Source: Bisgaard Taxon 45
GTDB lineage: Bacteria; Pseudomonadota; Gammaproteobacteria; Enterobacterales; Pasteurellaceae
Assembly (NCBI GenBank): GCA_030783905.1
Contig: JAQAHH010000001.1
Location: 150,398 to 214,397, forward strand
Direction: 5' to 3'
DNA length: 64,000 nt
This document shows positions 38,238 through 47,958 of this stretch, piece by piece (positions within the stretch are counted from its first letter, which is position 1; every line of letters begins with the position of its first letter). The notes beneath the pieces are model-generated. The model searched no databases and had not been told where the DNA came from. It saw only the letters and a list, made by a program, of their open reading frames with translations. The position numbers and the translations under genes are program-made.

Positions 38238-39345
38238 GATTTACGCCATCTACACGATGGTGAACCTGGGCGCGTTAGGATCACCGTCAGTCTTTTTTTT
38301 CTAAGCCATCTACACGATGGTGAACCTGCGTATTTTGCTGTTGATCAGATTCCAGAATTTCTAAGCCATCTACACGATGGTGAACTATCAAAGAATCAAT
38401 GAACCGCATCGACCGGTTTTCTAAGCCATCTACACGATGGTGAACATGTTGTAATAACAGAACGTGTCATTGTGGTATTTCTAAGCCATCTACACGATGG
38501 TGAACCTTGGTCGGACGGAATAGCGTGCTTGGGCGTATTTCTAAGCCATCTACACGATGGTGAACCACACTATTTCCCACGCTTAAGCGGACTCATTTTT
38601 CTAAGCCATCTACACGATGGTGAACAATTTATCCAAACTGAAATTTTAGACAAATATTTTCTAAGCCATCTACACGATGGTGAACGTGAGGGTTGGGACT
38701 GTCTTTGTTATGCTTTTTTTCTAAGCCATCTACACGATGGTGAACTTTCCAAGCTGAACGATTTATCGAACCAACAATTTCTAAGCCATCTACACGATGG
38801 TGAACTTGTGAATTGTAAAAACTAGGTTACTGTACCATTTCTAAGCCATCTACACGATGGTGAACTTGATATGTACGGGGCAAAATGGATTTCTGTTTTT
38901 CTAAGCCATCTACACGATGGTGAACTAACCGCAATCTCATGATGAACAGGTGATTTTTTTCTAAGCCATCTACACGATGGTGAACTTCTATCGCGAGAAC
39001 CAATCGACATTTATTGATTTCTAAGCCATCTACACGATGGTGAACACGAAAATCATGTAATGTTGATTTGATTCGTCTTTCTAAGCCATCTACACGATGG
39101 TGAACATTTGGTTGACAAGGTACAACACTTTGTCGTTTTTCTAAGCCATCTACACGATGGTGAACATTCTTCTAAAACAATTGTCGGTTTTTCAAAATTT
39201 CTAAGCCATCTACACGATGGTGAACTTAAAAAAAAGGTTATTTTTTAAACTATTTTATTTCTAAGCCATCTACACGATGGTGAACGAATTAAGTAAATCT
39301 TAAAACTCGCCAAAGAGTTTCTAAGCCATCTACACGATGGTGAAC
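38238..39345 (-). CRISPR. Type I-F CRISPR array, 19 repeats and 18 spacers
   Basis: A 28-base repeat recurs with a period of exactly 60 from 38238 to 39318, so all 18 spacers are 32 bases. On the minus strand the repeat runs from GTTCACCATCGTGTAGATGG into CTTAGAAA. CCATC and GATGG form the Csy4 hairpin and CTTAGAAA the crRNA 5' handle. Eighteen repeats are identical. The last one (38238-38265) differs only in the handle half (CGTAAATC). Leader-proximal spacers are those at the high-coordinate end, next to csy4. Spacer 39226-39257 is almost pure A/T. No spacer was seen to match another part of the window, but I could not search exhaustively. Confidence 0.98.
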
Positions 39346-39485
39346 TAAATAAATTTTGTTATATCTTCTGATCTTTCAAGTTGTTAAAGAACCGCTGAGA
39401 AGAAAACCCTTTTTTAGGATAAACCAATAACCCTTTGATCTTATTTGAAAACTTTTCAAGCAAGAAAAAAGGGGTAACAATGAGA
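39346..39485 (-). promoter_or_regulatory. CRISPR leader with promoter and IHF-like site
   Basis: This AT-rich 140-base stretch lies between csy4 and the first repeat. On the minus strand TTAACA (39382-39387) and TATAAC (39358-39363) are 18 bases apart, a plausible promoter starting transcription just before repeat 1. GATCAAAGGGTTA (39428-39440) differs from the IHF consensus WATCAANNNNTTR at one position. IHF bends the leader for spacer integration in type I-F systems. Confidence 0.6.
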
Positions 39486-40046
39486 TTAAAAGTGAGGCAC
39501 GGTTGCGTTGTTGCTTAATCCATAACCATTAAATACCCCCACACAAGCTTGCGACATTCTTTTCTCTTTCACGGCCAAGATAAACCGTTGCCCAGTACTG
39601 GCACTTTTTAAATGAAAATGTGGGAAAAATGCGGTGTCTTGTTGGCGTTGTTGCATTTCCGCTCTGATCGCCTCATCCCACCTTCCTTGACTTTTAAGAC
39701 GCTTTTCAGTACGACGAATGGCACTTTGCCCTTTACGATGTACTCGGCTATAACAGCGATGCTCTGTATGAAACGGGGTTTGGTTTACCTCGCTAATTAA
39801 CGCGTAATCTTGCAAACCGCATTGTAACAATTGTTGCTGTAATTGCTGGCAATCTTGCTGATTCGCAAAAAGTCGCACAATCCCACCAAGAGTTCGACCT
39901 AAGCCATAAGCGGGAAACGCCACACCAACTCGCCCCTCAAAGTGCGGTAAGAATTGATGCAGAATTTGCATACAATGACCAATTACCTCACTTTGTAGCA
40001 TATCCATTTGTGGGATCGCTTTCAGTTCAATGTAATGGGTTGTCAT
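39486..40046 (-). CDS. csy4: Type I-F crRNA endonuclease Csy4 (Cas6f)
   Basis: Csy4 cuts pre-crRNA at the base of the repeat hairpin and stays bound to the 3' end. The 186 residues align with the Pseudomonas enzyme: catalytic His30 in MQILHQFL, the serine of SASTGQRF (about residue 150), an arginine-rich helix RRTEKRLKSQGR that binds the RNA groove, and the C-terminal GLSNNATVPHF. It is the last gene of csy1-csy2-csy3-csy4, 12 bases after csy3. Its ribosome site GGGGAATAATC repeats that of csy3. An uptake signal lies at 39940. Confidence 0.95.
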   Translation of the reverse strand: MTTHYIELKAIPQMDMLQSEVIGHCMQILHQFLPHFEGRVGVAFPAYGLGRTLGGIVRLFANQQDCQQLQQQLLQCGLQDYALISEVNQTPFHTEHRCYSRVHRKGQSAIRRTEKRLKSQGRWDEAIRAEMQQRQQDTAFFPHFHLKSASTGQRFILAVKEKRMSQACVGVFNGYGLSNNATVPHF

Positions 40047-40058
40047 GATTATTCCCCT

Positions 40059-41048
40059 TTATTTTTTCTTTGTTGAGCCAAAAACACCGCCTCGAATCAA
40101 CATACTCATTACATAGTGTTGATCATTATCATTCAACGGCTCATCTTTGCAGATCCATTTATCAAATAAACCGTAAAAATGAGCATCTTCTGCTTCACGA
40201 AAAGCACATGCTTGGTTAGTCACTGCTCCATAAGGTTCAACAGGAATGGGAAAAGCCACCTCAGGCGCATACCAAGTATCAATTGTACGCAATGCATTAC
40301 CCACTTTTTGAGAATGCATCCCAGCATTCTGCTTAATTTTATAAAGGACTTTGCTTTTTGGAGCTTCACCTTCCTTAGCACTTTTGTTCATTTTATCCTT
40401 TTGAACAAATTCTTGAGAAGGATAAACTTCTTGCCCATATCCTATTTGAGCATAAGCTGTAACATATAAAATTACAAAAGCACTACCTAATAACCCTTTT
40501 TTGATTTCTTCTGCAATCTCATTAATTTTACTGTCATCATGATTAAAATCATTTAAAGAAAATTGTTTCGCATCATCAAAACTGATAACTTTTTCACCAA
40601 ATTTGACTTCTATACGAATATATTCTGCCCCCATACGATTACGCCATAGCCAACGAGCATTGACAATATTTGTTGCATAACGCTTGGCTAATTCTGCGAA
40701 TGCTTTTTCATTAGCATATTTCTGAACCTTTTCCACCACTTTTTGCTGAAATTTTTCATCATTACAAACACAAGGTTCTCCACTAAGCGGAAGTACTTTT
40801 AAGCTGAAGGTTGCGACTAAAATATCTTTATCATGATCTAAAGTAGCGAAATCTACTTGTTGTAAATTTGCATCTTTAGCTTCTTTAAGTGACGTTAATT
40901 CATGAGATTTTGTTCCTTTTAAATATTTTTCTCTCACTTCAACTGGCGAACATGAATCATTTTGGCTATTTTTCTGCCAGAAAATAGCATCAGAAACATC
41001 AAGACGGCGTTCAAATGCTAATACGGAAGGTCTATTTAATTGGCTCAT
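40059..41048 (-). CDS. csy3: Type I-F Cascade backbone protein Csy3 (Cas7f)
   Basis: Csy3 polymerises in six copies along the crRNA spacer to form the backbone of the surveillance complex. The 329 residues begin MSQLNRPSVLAFERRLDVSDAIFW, the typical Csy3 opening. They contain NARWLWRNRMGAEYIRI and the QKVGNALRTIDTWYA / PYGAVTNQA segments conserved in the family. AAGGAGAATAATC lies directly before the ATG and overlaps the csy2 stop, so translation is probably coupled. Confidence 0.94.
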   Translation of the reverse strand: MSQLNRPSVLAFERRLDVSDAIFWQKNSQNDSCSPVEVREKYLKGTKSHELTSLKEAKDANLQQVDFATLDHDKDILVATFSLKVLPLSGEPCVCNDEKFQQKVVEKVQKYANEKAFAELAKRYATNIVNARWLWRNRMGAEYIRIEVKFGEKVISFDDAKQFSLNDFNHDDSKINEIAEEIKKGLLGSAFVILYVTAYAQIGYGQEVYPSQEFVQKDKMNKSAKEGEAPKSKVLYKIKQNAGMHSQKVGNALRTIDTWYAPEVAFPIPVEPYGAVTNQACAFREAEDAHFYGLFDKWICKDEPLNDNDQHYVMSMLIRGGVFGSTKKK

Positions 41049-41050
41049 GA

Positions 41051-42031
41051 TTATTCTCCTTGTGAAATTAAATAAAGGTTATTTTGTGGGGTGTTGTAAC
41101 GCCAAAAACATTGAGAAATATCAGGTAAACTCAAAGGAAATACCCATTTCCCCAAGCTATACATCGTTTCCACATATTGACTTGGATATTGTGGTGCTCG
41201 ACAATTTTGTAGTTGTCCTTGCTCGAACATTGGGGAAATGGCCTGATAACCAACAGGAATTGGCACAAGCCAGCCACGCTCTTGTTTCACGTTGTATGTT
41301 TGCCACTCGGATGTGGTCGCATTAGCATGATCTGGAATATGGTGTAATGTCGAGACTTCTAACAAGGCATCAAGTGCGGTCGCTTCTGGGAAAATATTGA
41401 GACGGGATGGTTGTACATTACCCTCTTCATCAAGTTGCCCCACACGTAAGCCCGTTTTCAGTTCTTCCGTAATATTGACTAATTCTTGTTTGGCATCCAT
41501 CAATACAAAAGCGGGCATTAAAGCAAAAAGAATATCTTTTTCCTCATCTACACTAAATAAATCTACACGCCCTATATTTAATACAGAACCTCCAGCAATA
41601 CGCTGTTTCCATAACTGATTCTTACATTCCTGTAAGAAATCTTGGCAAAATTGACTTTTTTTATCATCTAAAGCATGAAAAAGGCTATCATCTGACACCT
41701 CCAACTCCACAAGTAAAGAAAGTTCCAAATGAATTTTTCCTTCCTCAATAATCGGTGGTGCACTCCATTCAGCATTTTTTTTCTGCATAGGATGGCGATT
41801 CAAAGTAAATTTAAAATCATCATGAATGTTTTCCCTGTATGCTTGTAATTCATAGTTATGACAAGCCACCATAACCCCCCCTAGCAAAACATTGCGATAT
41901 GATAGTTTCCTACCTAATGCATGTATTGCTCCTAAAATGCCAGTGAGAGCGGGGAAACCATAGCTTAGAGGACCTGAAATCGCATTCGCCCCTTGAATCT
42001 TAATACGATCAAATAAAATGTAATAATCCAT
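41051..42031 (-). CDS. csy2: Type I-F Cascade protein Csy2 (Cas5f)
   Basis: Csy2 binds the crRNA 5' handle and, with Csy1, forms the tail of the surveillance complex. The start MDYYILFDRIKIQGANAISG is chosen because it reproduces the Cas5f N terminus and lies 13 bases after the csy1 stop. The longer open frame begins inside csy1. The protein then has 326 residues. The glycine-rich PLSYGFPALTGILGAIHAL and C-terminal WVFPLSLPDISQCFWRY are Csy2 features. It precedes csy3 by 2 bases. Confidence 0.93.
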   Translation of the reverse strand: MDYYILFDRIKIQGANAISGPLSYGFPALTGILGAIHALGRKLSYRNVLLGGVMVACHNYELQAYRENIHDDFKFTLNRHPMQKKNAEWSAPPIIEEGKIHLELSLLVELEVSDDSLFHALDDKKSQFCQDFLQECKNQLWKQRIAGGSVLNIGRVDLFSVDEEKDILFALMPAFVLMDAKQELVNITEELKTGLRVGQLDEEGNVQPSRLNIFPEATALDALLEVSTLHHIPDHANATTSEWQTYNVKQERGWLVPIPVGYQAISPMFEQGQLQNCRAPQYPSQYVETMYSLGKWVFPLSLPDISQCFWRYNTPQNNLYLISQGE

Positions 42032-42044
42032 TGAAAGTGCCCTT

Positions 42045-43250
42045 CTATACCTGACGTAAATGGTATCGTAATAATTGAGTGACTTTAGTAAGTAATTCTT
42101 GATAGTCCGTATCTCTAAAATCTTCATTTAATTTAGGAAAATATTTTTGTAAAAAAGACCTTATCCATAGTGTAAACTGACGTTCAATTTTTTCTCGCCA
42201 TTCACCTAACTCGTATCTTTCTTTAAAATCATTTTCCCCTTCTAATTCTGCTCTCTTTGGATCTAACCAATATTTTTCTTCCCAATTGAGACTATAAGCT
42301 TTCGACCATCCCTCATTTTGCTCTTGCAAAAGACGTACATGAGATAACACAATTTGCAAAATCATATTCACAGCATCAAACATTTTTGTTTTACGGTGAA
42401 AATTTCTATTTCTTATTTCTGTGCTTTCAAATAATTTACGAAAACCAGATCGGCATACATAAGCTAATCGTTCATTAAAAATCGTCTTATCTGTTGGCTT
42501 TAATTTGAAATCGCTTGAGCGATGAAAAATGGGAGGAAATGAAGGGAGAAGATAATTTACGCCAGCTTGATTATTAGTAAAGAATGAAACATTTTTAGGG
42601 TGCTGCCCCCCAAAAGCTAAACGTGCTAATGACGGTATGGCTACGTCAGGAGATCTTTTTCTACTAACCACTTTATGATGAATTTCTTTTAATAAAGAAA
42701 CGGGATGTAAAGGAATCAGGCAAGTATAATCATCACTCATGAGTGAGTCTTGCTGATTAGGCCATAATAATTGCTTATTCCTGTGATCTGTAATACCACT
42801 AAGCTGAGTACCTTGTAGAACCTTACTAAAAATAACACGATATTTTTCTGACTCTTCTAAATCAGTAGCAAATACACCAATTAACAAAGGCGAATTATCT
42901 AAAATCAAATCTTTTAAACTACATTCCTCATTAATCTGGATAGAAAAAAATTTCGCTACTGGAAAATTTGATGCATTACCAGATAAATCAGGTTCCAATC
43001 TAGTAACACTTTGTGACCCCACATACCCCCCAGGAAGAAAAACATCTGGCTTAAATGTGATATTTTCTCCATCGCTAGATGGGTGAATACCTTTGGAAAT
43101 ATGAGTAGAGAAATTTGACTTAGTGACTTTAGGGAGAAGATAATTTTTTATCCATTTAAAGAGATATGTTTCATTAATTACTTCTTTTTTCTCAGATAGA
43201 ATATCCTCTAATGCCTTGGCTATAATGGTTTTAACTTGCTCAGGACGCAT
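42045..43250 (-). CDS. csy1: Type I-F Cascade large subunit Csy1 (Cas8f)
   Basis: Csy1 recognises the CC PAM next to the protospacer and anchors the crRNA 5' end together with Csy2. The 401 residues include a helical N terminus, PHPVSLLKEIHHKVVSRK, FGGQHPKNVSFFTNNQAGVNYLLPSFPP and a C-terminal helical region with RQFTLWIRSFLQKYFPKLNE; the GGxxPxNVS pattern is diagnostic. AAAGGAG precedes the ATG by 6 bases. It is the first gene of the effector operon, behind the rlmL terminator. Confidence 0.93.
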   Translation of the reverse strand: MRPEQVKTIIAKALEDILSEKKEVINETYLFKWIKNYLLPKVTKSNFSTHISKGIHPSSDGENITFKPDVFLPGGYVGSQSVTRLEPDLSGNASNFPVAKFFSIQINEECSLKDLILDNSPLLIGVFATDLEESEKYRVIFSKVLQGTQLSGITDHRNKQLLWPNQQDSLMSDDYTCLIPLHPVSLLKEIHHKVVSRKRSPDVAIPSLARLAFGGQHPKNVSFFTNNQAGVNYLLPSFPPIFHRSSDFKLKPTDKTIFNERLAYVCRSGFRKLFESTEIRNRNFHRKTKMFDAVNMILQIVLSHVRLLQEQNEGWSKAYSLNWEEKYWLDPKRAELEGENDFKERYELGEWREKIERQFTLWIRSFLQKYFPKLNEDFRDTDYQELLTKVTQLLRYHLRQV

Positions 43251-43317
43251 TTATTACTCCTTTAAATATAGTAATCATGTCCATTTTGACCCTGAAATTG
43301 AGTGAAATCACATCATA

Positions 43318-43351
43318 TAAAAAAAGCATAACAAAATCCTCTTGCTATGCT
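43318..43351 (-). terminator. Terminator after rlmL
   Basis: On the minus strand AGCATAGCAA and TTGTTATGCT form a stem with one mismatch and loop GAGGATT, followed by seven T. It isolates the csy operon from rlmL. Confidence 0.8.
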
Positions 43352-43438
43352 ATTCTTTGTGAACCATATCACTAAATTAATTTTAGCGAATTATAGATTC
43401 AATAATTTTATCCTACTTAATTTATCAAATGATTAATT

Positions 43439-45595
43439 TTAGGCTTTCACCCTCACCACCCAACAATTATGAATTTGTTTATTGCGTTCAAAATCCAGTG
43501 GTAGAGTTTTGGCGGTAATATCAACCGCACTTAATCCCAGTGCCTCTAAGCCCTCAAAATCCATTTTGAACCCCCTTTTATTGTTAGAAAAAACGATGGT
43601 GCCATTCCGGCGTAAAATGCGTTTTAACTGGGTCATTAGCTTAATATGATCCCGTTGCACATCCCAACTGTCTTCCATGCGTTTTGAGTTAGAAAAGGTC
43701 GGTGGATCCACGAAAATCAGATCAAATTGACGATCACAACGGGCAAGCCACTGCAAGCAATCCGCTTGAATAAGCTTATGCTGTTTGCCATCCAAATCAT
43801 TAAGCAATAAATTCTGTTCTGCCCAGTTTAAATAAGTGTTCGACATATCCACGGTGGTAGTGGATTTCGCCCCGCCCAGTGCCGCATGAACCGTCGCCGA
43901 GCCAGTATAAGCAAACAGATTTAAAAAATCCTTGTCTTTTGCCATTTCGCCAAGCATTTTGCGGGTTAAACGGTGATCGAGGAATAAGCCGGTATCCAAA
44001 TAATCCGTTAAATTGACCCACAATTTTGCCCCATATTCATTCACATAAAAATAATCACCTTTATTGGCGAGCTTTTCATATTGATTGGTGCCTTTTTGTT
44101 TTTGGCGAACTTTTAAAATCAGTTTGTTGGTTTCCACGCCCGTCACTTGCAAGGTGGCTGTCACCGCATCTAATAAACGTTGGCGTGCTTTGTTTTCATC
44201 AATATTTTTCGGTGCGGCATATTCTTGCACCACGATGTGATCATCATAGCGATCCACCGCTAAATTATATTCGGGTAAATCCGCATCATATAAGCGATAG
44301 GCATTAATGCCTTGTTGTTTCGCCCATTTTTCAATTTTTTTGCTATTTTTTTGTAAGCGATTGGCGAAATCCACCGCCACTTGTACCGGCTCAGAAGTGC
44401 GGTCTTTTTCTGAAAAGTTTTGTTCTTGGCTTTCAATGTTAGATGCGGCACGTGGGCTAATATGATAATTTTTTTGCACACAGTCTAACGGACCATTTTT
44501 GGCTTTAAATTGACGGTGAGAACGCAAACGTAAGCAATCTAACAAGGCAGGTTCGCCACTGAAAATCGACACATTCCAATCGGCAAACTGCTGTTTCAAA
44601 CGTTGTCCCAACACGGAATATAAGGCAATTAAGGCCGGTGTGGTGCCTAAACGTTCGCCATAAGGTGGGTTACAAATCACCGTGCCTTTTTCGTCGGCAA
44701 CAGGATTTTTTAATGCACTCACATCGCCTTGCTGCCATTGAATTAAATGTGCCACGCCAGCATTTTGCGCATTGCGTTTGGCTTTTTGTAGCACGCGGTG
44801 ATCCAAATCAAAGCCATAAAAATGGGCTTTCTGATTTTGGTTAAAGGCTTGTTCCGCCAATTCAATGGCTTCGCCTTTCACCTTATCCCATGCCTGTTGA
44901 TTGTGTCCTTTCCAGAAATCAAAGCCCCAGCGCAGACGGTGTAATTGCGGCGCAATGTTAGCTTGCATTTGTGCTGCTTCAATCAACAAGGTGCCCGAAC
45001 CGCACATAGGATCGACTAATGGTGTGCCCACCTGCCAGCCTGAACGAAGCACAATCGCAGCCGCTAAGGTTTCACGCAAAGGCGCTTTGCCCGTGTCCTC
45101 ACGATAACCACGCATATGTAATGCCTCACCACTTAAATCGAGGGAAATGACTAATTCTTCACGATTTAAATAAGCATGAATACGAATATCGGGTTGAGAT
45201 TTATCCACATTTGGACGCGGCTTGCCGGCACGCTCAAAGTAATCCACAATCCCATCTTTGACTCGCATTGCCCCAAATTGAGTGTGACGAATTTCTCGGT
45301 TTGTGCCATTAAAATCCACCATAAAATGGGCTTTTTCATCAAAATAATCCAACCAATTTTGCCCAACCACTGCCGAATATAAATCTAAATCGCTATACAC
45401 TTTACTGGTGACAATCGGTAATAAAATACGTGAGGCTAACCGTGTCCATAACAACACACGATATTGGGTTTCCTCATCGGCATAAAAATGCACACCGCCT
45501 TGCGTAATTTGGCAATCGGTCGCACCAAGTTCGGTTAATTCGACTTTAAGTAATTCTTCAAAACCACGCGCAGTGGTGGCAAAAAGTTGTTTCAT
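43439..45595 (-). CDS. rlmL: Bifunctional 23S rRNA methyltransferase RlmKL
   Basis: RlmKL methylates G2445 (m2G, N-terminal half) and G2069 (m7G, C-terminal half) of 23S rRNA. The start [20 protein letters not shown] is canonical; an upstream in-frame ATG adds seven residues. The 718 residues hold a THUMP domain (residues ~40-160), the RlmL domain with [14 protein letters not shown] and NPPYGERLG, and the RlmK domain with [17 protein letters not shown] and [11 protein letters not shown]. It lies upstream of csy1, separated by a terminator. Confidence 0.95.
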   Translation of the reverse strand: MKQLFATTARGFEELLKVELTELGATDCQITQGGVHFYADEETQYRVLLWTRLASRILLPIVTSKVYSDLDLYSAVVGQNWLDYFDEKAHFMVDFNGTNREIRHTQFGAMRVKDGIVDYFERAGKPRPNVDKSQPDIRIHAYLNREELVISLDLSGEALHMRGYREDTGKAPLRETLAAAIVLRSGWQVGTPLVDPMCGSGTLLIEAAQMQANIAPQLHRLRWGFDFWKGHNQQAWDKVKGEAIELAEQAFNQNQKAHFYGFDLDHRVLQKAKRNAQNAGVAHLIQWQQGDVSALKNPVADEKGTVICNPPYGERLGTTPALIALYSVLGQRLKQQFADWNVSIFSGEPALLDCLRLRSHRQFKAKNGPLDCVQKNYHISPRAASNIESQEQNFSEKDRTSEPVQVAVDFANRLQKNSKKIEKWAKQQGINAYRLYDADLPEYNLAVDRYDDHIVVQEYAAPKNIDENKARQRLLDAVTATLQVTGVETNKLILKVRQKQKGTNQYEKLANKGDYFYVNEYGAKLWVNLTDYLDTGLFLDHRLTRKMLGEMAKDKDFLNLFAYTGSATVHAALGGAKSTTTVDMSNTYLNWAEQNLLLNDLDGKQHKLIQADCLQWLARCDRQFDLIFVDPPTFSNSKRMEDSWDVQRDHIKLMTQLKRILRRNGTIVFSNNKRGFKMDFEGLEALGLSAVDITAKTLPLDFERNKQIHNCWVVRVKA

Positions 45596-45666
45596 AGTTC
45601 TTCTCTGGTTAGTCAAGCTGGGCGGAATTATAACAGGTTTTCACCTGTCAACATGGGAGAAATGAA

Positions 45667-45702
45667 AAGTGCGGTGAAAAATTAAAAAATTCTACCGCAC
45701 TT
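45667..45702. terminator. Inverted pair of uptake signals acting as a terminator
   Basis: AAGTGCGGT (45667-45675) and ACCGCACTT (45694-45702) are inverted copies of the DNA uptake signal 18 bases apart and can form a hairpin downstream of metG. This dual use is well known in Pasteurellaceae. Confidence 0.75.
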
Positions 45703-45728
45703 TATTGCATAAGGGGATGAATACAAGG

Positions 45729-47777
45729 TTATTTGACCTGCATACCCGGTTTTACCCCTTGATCCGCATTTAATAAGAACAAGTCAGCGCCGCCTGTACC
45801 AGCGCTTAAGATCATCCCTTCCGATACACCAAAACGCATTTTACGTGGTGCAAGGTTGGCAATCATCACTACAAAGCGCCCTTCTAATTCGGCGGGATTG
45901 TTGTACGCCTCTTTGATCCCAGAGAACACTTGACGAGTGTGATCGCCCAAATCCAACTCAAAACGTAAGAGTTTGTTTGACTCAGGTACGGCTTCACATT
46001 TCATCACTTTCGCCACACGTAAATCTAATTTCGCGAAATCATCAATACTTACGGTGTCTGCGATCGGCTCAATGTGACTTGCAGGCGCTGCTTTTGCCGT
46101 ATTTTTTTGTTCTAATGCCTGCTGGACGGCAAATTGTTCTTTGGTTTCGTTCACAATGGCCTCAATCTGTTTTGCATCTAAACGCTGTGCTAATGCTTTA
46201 AATGGTAAAATGGAGTGATTTAATAATGGGTTGTTCAAACTTTCCCAGGTTAATTCATCTTGTAAAAACGCTTCCGCACGTTCAATAATTTGAGGAATAA
46301 TCGGTTTTAAATAAATGGCCAACACACGGAATAGTTGCAATGCCATTGAGCAAACCGCTTGTAACTCCGCTTCACGCCCTTCTTCTTTCACCATCACCCA
46401 AGGCGCTTTGTCATCAATATATTTATTGGCTTTATCCGCTAATTGCATCACTTCACGCACCACTTTACCAAACTCACGTTCTTCGTAATATGTGGCGATC
46501 TGTGTTGCTTTTTCCACAAACTCTGCCAATAATTCAGGTTCAGCAATCTCTGCGGATAATTTGCCGTCAAAACGTTTGGTGATAAAGCCTGCACTGCGTG
46601 AAGCCAGATTGACAAATTTATTCACCACATCGGCATTTAAGCGTTGTACAAAATCCTCAAGATTTAAGTCTAAATCTTCAATGCGGTTATTGAGTTTTGC
46701 GGCATAATAATAACGCAAATATTCAGGCGCTAAATGGCGTAAATAGGTTGAAGCTTGAATAAAAGTACCACGAGATTTGGACATTTTCACGCCATTGACC
46801 GTAACATAGCCATGAGCAAATACGTTAGTTGGTTTACGAAGATCACATCCCTCTAACATCGCCGGCCAGAATAAGCTGTGGAAATACACAATATCTTTAC
46901 CAATGAAGTGATAAAGTTCGGCAGTGCTGTCTTTTTTCCAGAAATCATCAAAATTCACGCCATTTCTGTCGCAAAGATTTTTGAACGATGCCATATAACC
47001 AATTGGTGCATCTAACCAAACATAGAAATATTTATCTTCTGTATCAGGAATTTTAAAGCCGAAATACGGTGCATCACGGGAAATATCCCATTGTTGTAAA
47101 CCCGACTCAAACCATTCTTGCATTTTATTGGTAATTTCAGGTTGTAATGAACCCGATTTGATCCACGTTTTCAACATCCCTTCAAACGCGGGTAAGTCAA
47201 AGAAGAAGTGCTCAGATTCTTTTAACACAGGGGCAGCGCCCGATACCACAGAACGTGGATTAATTAATTCCGTTGGGCTATAGGTCGAAGAACAGACTTC
47301 GCAGTTATCGCCATATTGATCTTCTGCTTTGCATTTTGGACAAGTGCCTTTTACAAAGCGATCAGGTAAAAACATCCTTTTTTCTGGATCGAATAATTGT
47401 GAAATAGTACGGCTTTTAATAAAACCATTGGCACGTAACTTTTTATACATTTCTGAGGTTAAGGCTTCATTTTCTGGGCTATGGGTAGAATGATAATTAT
47501 CATAGCTGATATTAAAACCTTCAAAATCAGTCACATGCTCCGCTTTAGAACGCGCGATCAATTCTTCTGGTGTAATGCCTAATTTATCCGCATTTAACAT
47601 GATTGGCGTGCCATGCGCATCATCGGCACAAATAAAATAGACTTGGTGACCACGCATACGCTGAAAGCGCACCCAAATATCCGCTTGAATATGCTCTAAT
47701 AAATGCCCTAAATGAATTGCACCATTTGCATAAGGTAAGGCGCAAGTAACTAAAATATTGCGTGCCGAATTCGCCAT
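45729..47777 (-). CDS. metG: Methionyl-tRNA synthetase
   Basis: MetG charges tRNA-Met with methionine. The start [19 protein letters not shown] has AGGAATAATAAC before it and gives 682 residues, the usual size; the upstream in-frame start is unlikely. The class I HLGHLLEH (HIGH) and KMSKSRG motifs, the zinc knuckle [17 protein letters not shown] and the C-terminal tRNA-binding OB domain ([13 protein letters not shown]...LDLG) are all visible. It is divergent from mrp, as in E. coli. Confidence 0.96.
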   Translation of the reverse strand: MANSARNILVTCALPYANGAIHLGHLLEHIQADIWVRFQRMRGHQVYFICADDAHGTPIMLNADKLGITPEELIARSKAEHVTDFEGFNISYDNYHSTHSPENEALTSEMYKKLRANGFIKSRTISQLFDPEKRMFLPDRFVKGTCPKCKAEDQYGDNCEVCSSTYSPTELINPRSVVSGAAPVLKESEHFFFDLPAFEGMLKTWIKSGSLQPEITNKMQEWFESGLQQWDISRDAPYFGFKIPDTEDKYFYVWLDAPIGYMASFKNLCDRNGVNFDDFWKKDSTAELYHFIGKDIVYFHSLFWPAMLEGCDLRKPTNVFAHGYVTVNGVKMSKSRGTFIQASTYLRHLAPEYLRYYYAAKLNNRIEDLDLNLEDFVQRLNADVVNKFVNLASRSAGFITKRFDGKLSAEIAEPELLAEFVEKATQIATYYEEREFGKVVREVMQLADKANKYIDDKAPWVMVKEEGREAELQAVCSMALQLFRVLAIYLKPIIPQIIERAEAFLQDELTWESLNNPLLNHSILPFKALAQRLDAKQIEAIVNETKEQFAVQQALEQKNTAKAAPASHIEPIADTVSIDDFAKLDLRVAKVMKCEAVPESNKLLRFELDLGDHTRQVFSGIKEAYNNPAELEGRFVVMIANLAPRKMRFGVSEGMILSAGTGGADLFLLNADQGVKPGMQVK

Positions 47778-47958
47778 GTTATTATTCCTGTTTTCCATCA
47801 AAAAATTGGCGCTTATATTACCTTATTCACAGTCTTTTTTCTACTTTAACCGCGCTTTTCCATATTTCTGCTTAACAGTTCTACAGCTTCGTGGTTAAAT
47901 ATAGTTGAGTGATTAACTAGGGCTTTCATTAGCCACCAAATATAACAGGATAAAATCA

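Noticed and set aside
38206..38265. Tn7-like CRISPR-associated transposon with an atypical terminal repeat and guide
   Set aside because: cas1 and a full cas2-3 are present, csy1 and csy2 are separate genes, and no tnsABC or tniQ gene lies nearby, so this is a canonical defensive I-F system.
38472..38825. Plus-strand 117-codon frame across the CRISPR array
   Set aside because: It is the repeat translated every 20 codons (FLSHLHDGE repeated). The 60-base period is divisible by three, so the frame stays open by chance.
38822..39010. Minus-strand 62-codon frame in the array
   Set aside because: It is also a translation of CRISPR repeats and has no ribosome site.
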